The notes beneath the pieces are model-generated. The model ran no database searches. It had not been told where the DNA came from and saw only the letters and a program-made list of their open reading frames with translations. Positions 55,901-63,446 of a stretch of DNA of 64,000 nt are shown piece after piece. The translations under genes and the position numbers were made by a program. This stretch comes from Casuarius casuarius (lineage: Eukaryota; Chordata; Aves; Casuariiformes; Casuariidae). The stretch spans positions 1,025,799 to 1,089,798 of the forward strand of contig PTFA01000276.1 in NCBI GenBank assembly GCA_003342895.1, given 5' to 3'. Each line of letters opens with the position of its first letter. Position 1 is the first letter of the stretch.

Positions 55901-56074
55901 AAATAACTTTATCTTTGGTAGGACAAAGATCACACTAAGGAGGATCAGAATGCTGAAACTGAAAAGGAAGTAGACAACAGAGACATACAAAGGACAGATG
56001 AAGTCAAACTACAACAGAATGGGAACTGTCAACCAAATGAAGAAAACCTCTCAGTTAAAATGGAGGAGGTTTAA
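28204..56074 (+). CDS. SREK1: SREK1, splicing regulatory glutamine/lysine-rich protein 1 (SRrp86)
   Basis: Twelve coding exons: 28204-28364, 34806-34939, 42631-42746, 44740-44904, 45971-46149, 46802-46932, 48377-48491, 51054-51173, 51860-52426, 53808-53903, 54603-54741, 55922-56074. They total 2076 nt, 691 residues plus stop. Every junction keeps the frame. Family knowledge: SREK1 is a nuclear SR-related protein that modulates other SR proteins in splice-site choice. Seen: RRM1 (about 19-97; VIQVTNL and KVCYIKF), a proline/alanine-rich linker, RRM2 (about 182-256; VYVGNL and RFAFVEF), an RS region (about 297-375), a long EK/DRE-rich region (about 375-545), a second RS block, and an acidic tail ending KMEEV. 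An in-frame TAG at 28165 supports the start; ATGATG offers Met1 or Met2. It is about 65 residues longer than the human long form as I recall it, mainly from exon 9. Confidence 0.95.
28473..28482 (-). promoter_or_regulatory. YY1-type site 1 (minus strand)
   Basis: gccatcttgg is the reverse complement of CCAAGATGGC, matching the core AAGATGGC of the YY1 consensus. It lies in the SREK1 CpG island, 0.11 kb into intron 1. Confidence 0.6.
28516..28533 (+). promoter_or_regulatory. E-box (CACGTG) adjoining a GC box
   Basis: gtcacgtggt contains the palindromic CACGTG E-box (28518-28523), bound by USF, MYC/MAX or MiT-type bHLH-zip factors. It is followed directly by cccgcccc, an Sp1-type GC box in reverse orientation. 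Confidence 0.55.
28579..28602. promoter_or_regulatory. Two YY1-type sites as a perfect inverted repeat
   Basis: gatggcggcc (28581-28590) and ggccgccatc (28593-28602) are exact reverse complements with a 2-nt spacer. Together with the preceding aa, the left arm is AAGATGGCGGC, the full YY1 consensus. Confidence 0.7.
28665..28674 (+). promoter_or_regulatory. YY1-type site 4
   Basis: gatggcggcc again, identical to the left arm at 28581, about 84 nt further on in the CpG island. Confidence 0.55.
29797..29878. repeat. TG/TA compound microsatellite
   Basis: A (TG)n run of about 8 units flanked by long TA-rich stretches in SREK1 intron 1. Likely polymorphic. Confidence 0.9.
34622..34643 (+). repeat. 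Poly(T) run, 22 nt
   Basis: T run upstream of the larger 34672-34730 tract and separated from it by the left copy of an 11-bp direct repeat. Confidence 0.9.
34651..34751 (-). mobile_element. Poly(T) insertion flanked by 11-bp direct repeat
   Basis: tggttaaaaat occurs at 34651-34661 and 34741-34751. Between them lies a tract that is almost only T (59 T at 34672-34730). This is what a minus-strand retroposition event made up of little more than a poly(A) tail, with its target-site duplication, would look like. Slippage or duplication of the flank is the alternative. The right end is 54 nt from the exon 2 acceptor. Confidence 0.45.
34806..34939 (+). CDS. SREK1: SREK1 exon 2 (second half of RRM1)
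   Basis: The first base completes Asp54. It then reads NAPLAFSSKVCYIKFREASS, VGVAQHLTNTVFIDRALIVV and PCAEG. Acceptor tatcttgcag; donor ggttggt is weak (g|gttggt), but the only one that joins in frame to GKIPDEAK in exon 3. KVCYIKF is the RNP1-like strand. The acceptor lies 54 nt after an unusual poly(T) insertion. Confidence 0.93.
35192..35211 (+). repeat. Poly(G) run beside undetermined bases
   Basis: Twenty G in a row directly after two N (35190-35191). Length is unreliable because this is a typical sequencing dropout site; it could form a G-quadruplex. Confidence 0.85.
35262..35320. repeat. Ancient amniote repeat fragment
   Basis: caaagttctcactgaagtca followed by atgagcactg resembles the ...CCACTGAAGTCAATGGGAG... 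core of an old repeat frequent in bird and reptile DNA. The family is not named with confidence. Confidence 0.35.
35880..35930. repeat. Ancient amniote repeat fragment
   Basis: gccccattgacttcattggg (35887-35906) matches the same recurrent CATTGACTTCAATGGG core with one change. Confidence 0.4.
37869..37933 (+). repeat. Poly(T) run, about 65 nt
   Basis: Uninterrupted T tract at the end of a GC-richer block (37690-37830) and T-rich lead-in. Possibly the poly(A) tail of a minus-strand retroposon; no clear direct repeat was found. Confidence 0.9.
38480..38525. repeat. Ancient amniote repeat fragment
   Basis: ggtgaaatcttgctccagtg followed by agatcagtggcagtaagatt resembles GGTGAAATCCTGGCCCCACTGAAGTCAATGGCA, an end commonly seen in the same old repeat group. 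Confidence 0.4.
40285..40445. repeat. Ancient repeat with TGCTTAAGTGC-type motifs
   Basis: Recurring blocks (atgcttaaagtttagg, gtatttaagtacctttctga, gcttaagtgcatactgaatt) recall the ATGCTTAAGTGCTTTGCTGAAT repeat end of amniote genomes, partly in internal copies. Diverged. Confidence 0.4.
42216..42339 (+). other. SREK1: Candidate poison/alternative exon in SREK1 intron 2
   Basis: 124 nt bounded by acceptor gtgctattag and donor acaggtgacc. It follows a T-rich stretch (42108-42130) and holds eight CpG within 42231-42308, unlike the surrounding intron. Read in the phase of exon 2 it gives VMQPTRTVVMCKTTFDHREN, then TVLGKRPCLISFGS and a stop (42318-42320 region). Its length is not a multiple of three. 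Inclusion would end the long frame before RRM2 and probably trigger nonsense-mediated decay, or leave Met117 in exon 3 as start. Family knowledge: many SR-type genes carry conserved poison exons. Not proven here. Confidence 0.4.
42631..42746 (+). CDS. SREK1: SREK1 exon 3 (linker; internal start Met117)
   Basis: Completes Gly99, then KIPDEAKALSLLAPAPT, MTSLMPGAGLLPIPTPTPLT, T. Acceptor cttcttcag, donor acagtaagt. ATG at 42684 (Met117) corresponds to the start of the shorter human isoform as I recall it, so transcripts that cannot use exon 1 could still make an RRM2-RS protein. Confidence 0.93.
42747..44739 (+). other. SREK1: SREK1 intron 3
   Basis: 2.0 kb. It holds a near-perfect 27-nt tandem duplication (42831-42884). 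A 141-codon + frame (43057-43482) overlaps a 126-codon minus frame; neither resembles a known family, and I treat both as chance. Confidence 0.9.
42831..42884. repeat. 27-nt tandem duplication
   Basis: aatccatggatgttgtcttc plus ttacatg (42831-42857) is repeated at 42858-42884 with a single T-to-G change, so the event is recent. It lies 85 nt downstream of the exon 3 donor. Confidence 0.9.
44740..44904 (+). CDS. SREK1: SREK1 exon 4 (linker and start of RRM2)
   Basis: 55 codons, LGVSLGTLGAIPAAALDPN through SKIDEIRRTVYVGNLNSQ. Acceptor gttttctag, donor caggtagct. VYVGNL (residues 184-189) is RNP2 of RRM2. Confidence 0.95.
44905..45970 (+). other. SREK1: SREK1 intron 4
   Basis: 1.07 kb with no feature beyond a T run just after the donor (44910-44925). 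Confidence 0.9.
45971..46149 (+). CDS. SREK1: SREK1 exon 5 (most of RRM2)
   Basis: 59 codons plus 2 nt: TTTADQLLEFFKQVGEVKFV, then RMAGDETQPTRFAFVEFADQ and VPRALAFNGVMFGDRPL. Acceptor ctctttttag, donor aagtaagaa. RFAFVEF (residues 223-229) is RNP1 of RRM2, with both aromatic positions kept. This is the most conserved block against my memory of the human protein. Confidence 0.96.
46150..46801 (+). other. SREK1: SREK1 intron 5
   Basis: 0.65 kb, ending with the CT/GTCT microsatellite at 46748-46786 and the acceptor at 46801. Confidence 0.9.
46748..46786 (+). repeat. (CT)n(GTCT)n microsatellite next to exon 6 acceptor
   Basis: A CT run followed by about six GTCT units ends 15 nt before the exon 6 splice site and overlaps the expected polypyrimidine tract and branch-point region. 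Confidence 0.95.
46802..46932 (+). CDS. SREK1: SREK1 exon 6 (end of RRM2, helical linker)
   Basis: Completes Lys251 or 252, then INHSNNAIVKPPEMTPQAAA, KELEEVMKRVREAQSFISAA and IEP. Donor ccaggtaggt. The acceptor atttaacttag is preceded by a CT/GTCT microsatellite that takes the place of the polypyrimidine tract. KELEEVMKRVREAQ is predicted helical by eye. Confidence 0.95.
46933..48376 (+). other. SREK1: SREK1 intron 6
   Basis: 1.44 kb. It holds an ancient repeat fragment at 47831-47880. No coding signal. Confidence 0.9.
47831..47880. repeat. Ancient amniote repeat fragment
   Basis: ttccattgacttcatggcct followed by ttggatcaaac resembles CATTGACTTCAATGGGCTTTGGATCAGGCCC, the most complete of the related fragments in this window. 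Confidence 0.45.
48377..48491 (+). CDS. SREK1: SREK1 exon 7 (first RS block)
   Basis: ESGKSSERKGGRSRSHSRSE, then SRSSSKSRSRRKRSHSKH. Acceptor tcctctcag, donor caggtaggt. Typical arginine-serine dipeptides, targets of SRPK and CLK kinases in SR-family proteins. Confidence 0.95.
48492..51053 (+). other. SREK1: SREK1 intron 7
   Basis: 2.56 kb of AT-rich intron. A 110-codon frame (49185-49517) and others lack family resemblance or exon-like splice sites. Confidence 0.9.
51054..51173 (+). CDS. SREK1: SREK1 exon 8 (second RS block)
   Basis: RSRSGNRSLSRHKDRRRSRS, then PLKKRSRSRERRKSRSRSPS. Acceptor gtttatgcag, donor cggtgagtt. Basic RS-rich sequence continuing exon 7. Confidence 0.94.
51174..51859 (+). 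other. SREK1: SREK1 intron 8
   Basis: 0.69 kb; nothing of note. Confidence 0.9.
51860..52426 (+). CDS. SREK1: SREK1 exon 9 (long EK/DRE-rich region)
   Basis: 188 codons plus partial ends, almost all Lys, Arg, Asp and Glu in irregular EKEK, DRDK and RDRE runs (about residues 374-545), then KRSKTPPRSYSSSRRSRSSS. Acceptor ttttcacag, donor caggtttgtt. This is the glutamate/lysine-rich region after which SREK1 was named in part; in family work it is thought to limit SR-protein activity and may form a charged single helix. From memory the human exon encodes about 120 residues, so this copy is longer by about 65. The DNA is strongly purine-rich on the + strand, and all large antisense frames here are shadows. 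Repeats could allow length differences between individuals. Confidence 0.93.
52427..53807 (+). other. SREK1: SREK1 intron 9
   Basis: 1.38 kb. It begins with a (T8C)n tract at 52455-52542, only 28 nt after the exon 9 donor. The remainder is AT-rich with no exon-like block. Confidence 0.9.
52455..52542 (+). repeat. (TTTTTTTTC)n minisatellite after exon 9
   Basis: About eight near-perfect 9-nt units of eight T plus one C. In the transcript this is a U-rich platform close to the 5' splice site, the position where TIA1/TIAL1 or PTB-type proteins act in other genes (inference). Confidence 0.95.
53808..53903 (+). CDS. SREK1: SREK1 exon 10 (C-terminal RS block)
   Basis: ERRKRKSRSPSKSPKTSKTT, then KRKSSRTPSPR. 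Acceptor tcgtgcag, donor aaggtagct. It is a multiple of three (96 nt), so it could be skipped without a frame change. Confidence 0.94.
53904..54602 (+). other. SREK1: SREK1 intron 10
   Basis: 0.70 kb. Ends in the tandem AAGTAG acceptor; the pyrimidine tract (aattttctta) is weak. Confidence 0.9.
54603..54741 (+). CDS. SREK1: SREK1 exon 11 (charged region; NAGNAG acceptor)
   Basis: RNKKEKKRERDTNNERRERE, then RSTSKKKSSKEKEGKEKSDK and SAATLK. Donor gaaggtaagc. The 3' splice site is a tandem AAGTAG. Using AAG (exon from 54603) gives ...PRSRNKK, which matches the human protein as I recall it; using TAG (from 54606) drops one serine and gives ...PRRNKK. Confidence 0.92.
54742..55921 (+). other. SREK1: SREK1 intron 11
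   Basis: 1.18 kb. It contains an 87-nt uninterrupted pyrimidine tract at 54803-54889, starting 62 nt after the donor. The rest is ordinary. Confidence 0.9.
54803..54889 (+). repeat. 87-nt pure pyrimidine tract
   Basis: Only C and T between 54803 and 54889 (continuing with two A interruptions to 54910). A polypurine-polypyrimidine tract of this length can adopt triplex (H-DNA) form and binds PTB/PCBP proteins as RNA. Confidence 0.9.
55922..56074 (+). CDS. SREK1: SREK1 terminal coding exon (acidic tail, stop)
   Basis: 50 codons plus TAA at 56072-56074: DKDHTKEDQNAETEKEVDNR, then DIQRTDEVKLQQNGNCQPNE and ENLSVKMEEV. Acceptor ctttggtag. The NGNCQ.NEENLS block matches the C-terminus of human SREK1 as I recall it. 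Confidence 0.95.
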   Translation, partial: DKDHTKEDQNAETEKEVDNRDIQRTDEVKLQQNGNCQPNEENLSVKMEEV

Positions 56075-56974
56075 AGCAAAGAATGGACCTCTGACTCACC
56101 TAAGGAGTGAAATCCAAAGCTTTTTATTTCCCAGAATGAGGAAGAAAATGTCAAAGCAATCAACTTGAACGTGTTGATAATGTACTAGTAGCTCTTCCAA
56201 TTTTTGTGATAGCTTTGTTGTCCTCTTGCTGTAAGCAAGAGAGCACGGACCAGTAGTTATACCATGAAAAGGCAGATGCCATCAGAACTATTCATCTCTG
56301 AAAATTCATGCATTTCTGTGATGGCTGTACTTATTTGTAAAATGATTTATGTTAAGTTTTGCCATAAGCTGTTACAAATAAGTAGAAACTGAATGATGTA
56401 AACCTGTACTATCCGAAAAAGCTGAAGATATGCATTGAAGGTTGTTTGAAATATTGCTTGTTGATGAATTTTGTATTGTTTTACCTTGTGGGTTAAAAAA
56501 GAATCCACAAAAACTTCAACGTGTACTGTTTGATGTGCTTGGAAATGGTGCATAAATATACACACTTTCTTTTGTTGTAATGACAACTATAGAAAAAGGG
56601 TTTTTAAACATAAACAGTTTTACAGTTCTTATGTTAAACGCCCACTGACTAGTACGTTTTTCATTTGCTCACTGCTTGAGATTTTTGGGTATTATTATTT
56701 AAAATAATTTCTTACTAATATCCCTAAAATGAGTATTTCTTTTAAAGTATTTGAACAATGCATGCTACTTTTCTGTTCCTAAAAGGAACATTGCCATGTT
56801 ATAGATAATAGGTTAGCTTTACTGGGTTATTTTGGGGTTGTTTTATTTTGTTGTTTTCTTTTGTCCTTCCAGAAGCGAGCACATCTGTATGATATTATCA
56901 GAACTTACAGCTTTGTTTTGAGCCGTAGTGCAGTGTGTCTGTTCAGCTGCAAATAGTACAGGTGCCATTATGAA

Positions 56975-56980
56975 AATAAA
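56975..56980 (+). terminator. SREK1: Proximal candidate poly(A) signal of SREK1
   Basis: AATAAA followed by ttttctcatttgttt, a U-rich downstream element. Would yield a 0.9-kb 3' UTR. Confidence 0.4.
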
Positions 56981-58180
56981 TTTTCTCATTTGTTTAAAAA
57001 AAAATATGGGAGCACAAGCAGAAGCTTTAGTGCCTTCTTAAAATGTGGTATTTTCTAGAAATGTATATGTGCTATTATTCATTTTCAGCTAAATCTTACA
57101 TGATCTCTATTGCTACTTTGCCACCACCATACTGTAGATAAGAATGCAAGTGGTATGTCAGAACAGTTGTTTGATTCACTTGTTAAAATACTAAAGCTCC
57201 ATTTTTGCTTTTACTTTTTGGAAGAGATTTATAGATGAAAGCAAAAATGCATTTTGGGGACCACCACTGTACAAAAGTAGTAGCTGAATACAACGCATTC
57301 TCTTATCACCTACATCAGACAGCCCTTTAAACACTTAACCTACATTTGGATGGCCTTAATTGTTAACCTCTCCATCATTTTCTCTTACACCTGTTGGGTG
57401 ATATAAAAGGAATTGTATGCAAAGCTTTGGGGGGAGAAATAGTTTGGAAAAAATGATCTAATTTACACAGGAGTTATATGGTAGAGATTTTTTTTCATTC
57501 TTTGGGGAGAAAACGTTAGAAGAGAATGTCACAAAGCAAATATTTTGTCAAGTAAAAACATGGCTTGTGCTCTCTGAACTAATTCCATTAGTTTCATCAT
57601 TGTGACATTTCTTAAGAGTCATACCTTTAAAACTTACTTGTACCTAAAATCAAGTAGATTATTTTTCATACAACTTAATACAATCAAATGACTTAATTGC
57701 CTTACCTCATGGGAAGAGTTGTGTCTGCCAGTTTAAAAAAACTGAATAGCATATTAGTTACTTGCTTTCAATTTGATTTTTTTTTCCCCTTTGCATAGTT
57801 AATTCTTATAAAAATGTAAACGTATTACAGGGAATGAAAAATTGCCCAGTTCATAAGGTAATGAAACCCAGTTTGATTGTGAAGCTGCTTAATCACTCTT
57901 CATTTTTGATAGGATTTAATGTTTCTTGCCACTGTGTACATTTAAGACTATAGAAAATGCTTTACCATGTAAAGTATAGACAGTCATTTTTGTGATGTTT
58001 AAGCCACATGCTGTTGGCTGGTAAACAGCTTATTCTGATAAAAGAATGACAAATCTGTATGCTTATAGAAAGACTGTGAAGGATTGTGTCTTGCAACAAC
58101 AGCTGTCTTATTTATGATGTGTAAGTAGCATAGAGCAAAGAGATTGTTTGTATACTTGTTATCTTTGGTACCATTTCACT

Positions 58181-58186
58181 AATAAA
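58181..58186 (+). terminator. SREK1: Second candidate poly(A) signal of SREK1
   Basis: AATAAA with a moderate downstream context (gaagtttctgctg). Would yield a 2.1-kb 3' UTR. Confidence 0.4.
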
Positions 58187-61100
58187 ATTAAGTATTTTAG
58201 AGGGAAGTTTCTGCTGATACATACTTATTAAAGGAATATGTTTAGGTGATCATCTGCTCTTATTCAAGAGGTTTCTTTGATTTGCAATGTAGATACCAGT
58301 AAAAAAAAAATATTTATAGTATCTTTAAAAAGTTAATTTTCTCCTTCTTTGGGAAAAATTATTAGAATTCTTGCCATAGATCATGTTTCAGTCAATATTA
58401 GTTTGATTTTGAGTTTTGTTATCCTGAAATTGCATAGCTCTATTATATAGCAGTTACAGAATGTGTGAAAGATTGTGCATAGTTAGCTAAGAAAAATGCC
58501 TTTGAAAATTCATAGCTAAGGATGGCAGCCTTACTAGCTAATTTATCACAGATGTAGTTCTATATGCAGCATATTACTTTGTATTGTGTGTGATTTAATG
58601 GTTCTCTTAGAAAAAGTTAAAAAAAAAAAAAAAATCCACAACACAGCTACACCAAGCCCTTTTTTCCTACAAGTCCTGTATTTTCTGCTTTTGCTTTGTA
58701 AATACTGTGGGGAACTGTGAAGTTAGTTAATTCCTGTCTAATCTTAGAGGGTGTTTTTTGGGTCCTTTTTCTTAAAAACCACCACTAGAGAATGAATGTT
58801 CAGCAGTATGCCTATATCTGCAGATGGTAGGATAGTGTAGCACGGTAATGACGTCCCTGCTTGCTCCACCAGGGTTGTGTGCATCATCCAGTAAATGTGT
58901 CCATCATCCACTGGAAGTCCATTGCCTTTTTCTAACAAGTCTGTTTGCTGAGCTGCCATGTCAGGTTGTTTCTTTTTGAGCTTTATAAATTAGATGAAAT
59001 TGGGTGAAATATTTAAGAACAGCATAGTTCATGATAGCTGCATTGTTTTAAATGTAGTTTCACTTGAATCAGCCTTTATTGGAAAGTGGTGTGACTCATA
59101 ATTGCTCAGAAAAGTGACCAAATGGTGCCATTTTGCGCAGAACATTTAAAGTGCATGTGCAGAGGCTTCCATTAGTGACTACAGTTGTTCTACAGCTGTG
59201 TTTCTGTATGACCGATAGGACTTTTCTTTGCAATTTAGAAGGAGGTGGGAAGAGAAGACAACTTTTGGTGGACAAAACAATGGTCCAAGCTCATAACAGA
59301 GATGGCTATTGCTTTTATAAATTGATTGAGGACAGGTGTTATGAGGGATGAAACTTTGCAGATTGTGATAACTGATATGCTGGGTAAAGAACCTGTTTTT
59401 TCAGATTTCAGAATTAGAACTAAGGAAAATTTCAGTTGCATTTCCGTTATAAACTGGAAACATCTGAGAAATGCCTGAGATATCAGTGAGACATGGGTTC
59501 TGCCTACCCATTAATCGCCAACTAATTTCTTTGATTTGCAATTTCCAATAGATACATCTGAACTAGCTCTAAATTAGCCAGCTGGCTAAGAGCAGCAAGT
59601 GCGAACAGCTTGGATCCCAAAATGAGCTGACCGTTTGAGTGCTTGCCGCTCAGAAGGTAAATTCTGCAGTCTGTGTCATGCTTTGCATTGCTTGCTGCTT
59701 GTTTGCTAGTGTTCTCCAACCTAGTTACATCTAAGGCAACACTAGAATTAATTTGAAACTGTGCAAGTCTATTTGAAACGTGGTAGCTTCTCTGTGTTAT
59801 GCTTAACTTGTTCTGGTATTTTGAAATGGTTCCAGAAGTTTAGATTTAGGGATTTGTGAGGTTTTTCTTTTTAGTCTAAGCAAAAGATGACAAGTAATGG
59901 CTATCTGAATAATACAAATGCTTATATACTGCATACCTGTCCTGACTCCTGTTTTCAGTTCTATTTTCATTCACCTGTATAACACTTACAAGCAGTTAAT
60001 GCTACAGTGATTCGTATATCTTCTACTTTAATTTAGATCTGAAGCATGTCTGCATGACTGTCTTTTTGTTAGCTTATAAAGAAACAGGGTTAGAGCTCAT
60101 TCATTTTAATTTTGCTAGCTATTCGTTTAAAAAACAAAAACTATAAAAAAATCATCTTGAGTTTTGTAAATGTTAGTCTGAAAATTGCATTACAATGGTA
60201 AAACTGGAAGAATTTTTAAATATGTGAATTTTGAACAAGTATTGCAAATCAGGTCATATTATAGGTCTGACTTGCTATTTCGTGATATTTTCAGTGATAT
60301 ATCAATGCGTTATTGCCTTTGCTATTAAAATGTTAAAAATGAGAATTGGACTTAGTGGCACATTGTTGAGATGTGTAAATAATCAAAAATAATTAAGTCA
60401 GTAGATACTTAGTTCAGAGAGATCTAGTTTTCTTCTCAGAGAATAGAGTGTGGACAGTTGAAATTTGTTAGATAACACAGTTATTGCCTGAAGAGAATCT
60501 AAAACTTAACTTTACTAGATAATATGTAAACAGAAAAATGTTTTCAATTTTTACCTTACATTTATTTTTATATGTTGAGAAGTGTAATTAAAATGATATT
60601 GAAAACTAAAAGCACTGTATAAAAGGGATTTTTTTATGTAAGATAAATACACTTTCGATTGTGGATATTTTATTTTAAACTTGTTTAGAACATCTCTGCA
60701 TTCAGTATTGAATTTTATTTCAAATTCAAGAATGTTTCATTTGTGTATATTGGAAGATCTGAGCACATCAGTGTGTGGGGGTTTCCTCTGCACTGGCTTC
60801 GATAGAAAACTTAAGAAACTTGTATGTCAATAGGAAGAGGCAGCTACCTTCCCCTGGTTTGAGGAGACATTGCTTTAACACTTTGATTCTATACGATTTG
60901 TTAAGCGAACACTACAGTTGAGAAAGTGTCTATCAACTCCAGTTTTCAAAATCTGTTTTTTGAAAACATGAACTCTTATTATCAAAGAGGGCAATAAAAA
61001 AAATTGCTGTGGCAGTTTTATGATTATTGAGCCTAATACCAAAGTACACTGACTGTAAAAATGAGTTTTTAGCATTTATGTTTTCTCCAGGGAAATTTCC

Positions 61101-61839
61101 CCCTTCGTTTATTTTTTGATTAGTTATGTTTTTTTATACTAAGATAAACCGGTGCCAATTTTGACACAAGATTTTTGGCACAAAAAGTATGTTCCATGCT
61201 GGTGATGTTAATGAAATTACTATTCTCACATTGACAAGGCTGTGATTCATTTTTGACCTGAGGGACTGTTGTCAGCAATGGTTAGAAGAGCCATTTAGCC
61301 TTCCCATTCACTCAGTCCTTGGTGGCCTTAATGAGGCCAGTTAAGTTGCTTTTATGATGAAAATATTGTTGCACTAGGTAACAAATCAGAGACAGTTCCT
61401 AAAGCAGAAGTCATTTGGTTTTTGTCTAATGACTAGAGTCTTTCTTAAACTTTAGTAGAAGGTTTATACATTTACGTTACACTCAGAATTGTGATAATTT
61501 TGCTGTTTCATCAGATCTGTGTTTATTTACAGCGTAATTTTACAGCTCTTCTATTTTTGTCCTTATTTTCTTTGCTAACTAAATGCCAAACATACTTGTT
61601 TTTTTAAAAAAAAGGCAGTAAAACCTGCCTTAGTGCAAAGATTTAGAATTAATTCTGCTACAGTGATGAGTAAATCATGGGCTACTTAAGATTGCTACTT
61701 CATTAATACATAATTTTCATAATCAAAGGAATGAATGATCTGCTCTGGAAACATCAAGGGAGTAATTTGACATGAACAGTTCATGTAGTTGATCAGTAGT
61801 TTCTTTCTGGTATTTATCTCTGATACAGGGGCCATGATT

Positions 61840-61925
61840 AATTTGTTTTACACAGCACCTACTGCAATCTGGGTTTAGATGTGACTGGGGATCCTAAGTA
61901 CTACAGGAGCAAAAATATTATTTTC
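61840..61925 (+). repeat. Ancient CR1/L3-like 3' tail fragment
   Basis: tttacacagcacctactgca, then tgactggggatcctaagtac and tacagg, closely follow the order ACAGCGCCTAGCACAATGGGG..CTGGGGCCTCTAGGCGCTAC of an old amniote repeat end that I recall from bird and turtle sequences. Confidence 0.45.
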
Positions 61926-63427
61926 ACTTCTCTAAATTTGATATTTCTGGTAAAGTAGGTCACCTAAGTTTAATAAACATCTACTCAAATTTGTTCCATG
62001 TTGGTAGAGTGTATTTGTGGTATAATGAAGCAACTATGAAATGGTACAAGTAAAGAAATGTCAAATGCTGCTATTACGTTGTTGTTATTTTTGTAAATAA
62101 ATGATGTCCCAAAGGTTTATTTGTGTCATAAACTCTCTTCCACTAAAATCAGATGGGATAAGTCAAATGTTTGTGAAGCAATACTCCTTCTCTTTTTTAG
62201 GCTACATCTGCCCCAGAAGATCAAGTGGTTTCTTCTCCACAGGAATGCTATTTAACTATCATAGTTCCAGCGGGGAGAGTCCTCTTAAACAGTAAGTTAA
62301 TGCATTCAGCTCTGTAGAATTGTTTGTCAAAATTCCTTCTGTTTAAGTAGGATCAGGAGTTCATGCAGAACTTTTAACATCAGCAATATATGTCTGTTTA
62401 TTGTCATGGATATTTTCATGTTAAAATTCACTGCGTGTTCAACGCTTAGGCTTCTCTATCAGTTTGTTTAGTTTGTAAGAACCTAAATAAACAGACTTAT
62501 GACCAAGGAGCAAAGGTTCGAGATGTGCTCCTCAGCCCATTTTAGACTTTTGCTTGGTGAATAGGGATCTGACCATGTGATTGTGAGAGCTGTCATGTTT
62601 GTAATGGGTCTTCTGGCTGGTTTAACTCCTCTTAGTGGTTGGATTGATTTAGCCAACAAATGTGTGGTCTGGATAATTGCACTTCAGCATGCTGCTCCTC
62701 TGAATGTCAAAACGGGAAAAATAGAGATATAAGATACATACTGAGATGACTTAGCAATGGTTCCAAATCATATGTTGCCTATTTAAATTATATACTTCGT
62801 AATTTTTGCAAGTTATTACTCACCGAAGCAGTAAGTGTAGAAATAAAAGGATAATATTTTTAGAGCTGGTGGCTGGAAAAAGATTAAAAAGTGGCAGTCT
62901 TTTAAAATCAAAATTCTTTTTTTGTACATGGCTTGTTTTCCTACTTGTTTTAAGAAAACAGGCAGGCATAAATGTAAGCAGTAGTCTTTTTTAAACTTGC
63001 TGCTTCAGTTTCAGACCTGAGGAAGATTATGCTTCTCCTCTTCCCTTTTTCTCTCTGCAAATCTTAAATTTCTTTTTAAAGATAATCTTTAAGTTTAATT
63101 GAAGTAACGTTTTAAACGGTTGATTCAGACTACTTGATTTGGAAGTCCTCAGCAAATGCAGTGGTCCTCATGCAATGTGAACTTTGAACAAAATGTCTAA
63201 TCGTCTGCTTCTATTAGATTTGTGTGTTAGCATGGTGGCCATCAACCTAACATTTCCCATAGTTGCTCCTCCACTTCATTCGATTTTAAAGGGGTACTCA
63301 TGTTACTAATACTAATCTAAAAGTCTCCTGACCTGTTAAAATGCTGTTTCTCTAGTAGCTTGGCATTTTCCTTACCAGTATATAACTCATATCCCAGTCA
63401 GCCTGCCTAGTCTAGTCTACGCTAGGT

Positions 63428-63446
63428 GTCTAGTAATATACTAGAC
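63428..63446. repeat. Short perfect hairpin in CTAG-rich DNA
   Basis: gtctagta, ata, tactagac: 8-bp arms and a 3-nt loop, within a 50-bp stretch containing six CTAG tetranucleotides. Confidence 0.7.

Larger units (their letters stand above)
56075..58200 (+). other. SREK1: SREK1 3' UTR (end uncertain)
   Basis: AU-rich non-coding sequence after the stop. AATAAA hexamers occur at 56975-56980, 58181-58186, 60993, 61972 and 62096. The 58181 site gives a 2.1-kb UTR; the 62096 site, followed by tttatttgtgtc, would give about 6 kb. Nothing in the sequence alone decides between them. Confidence 0.55.
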
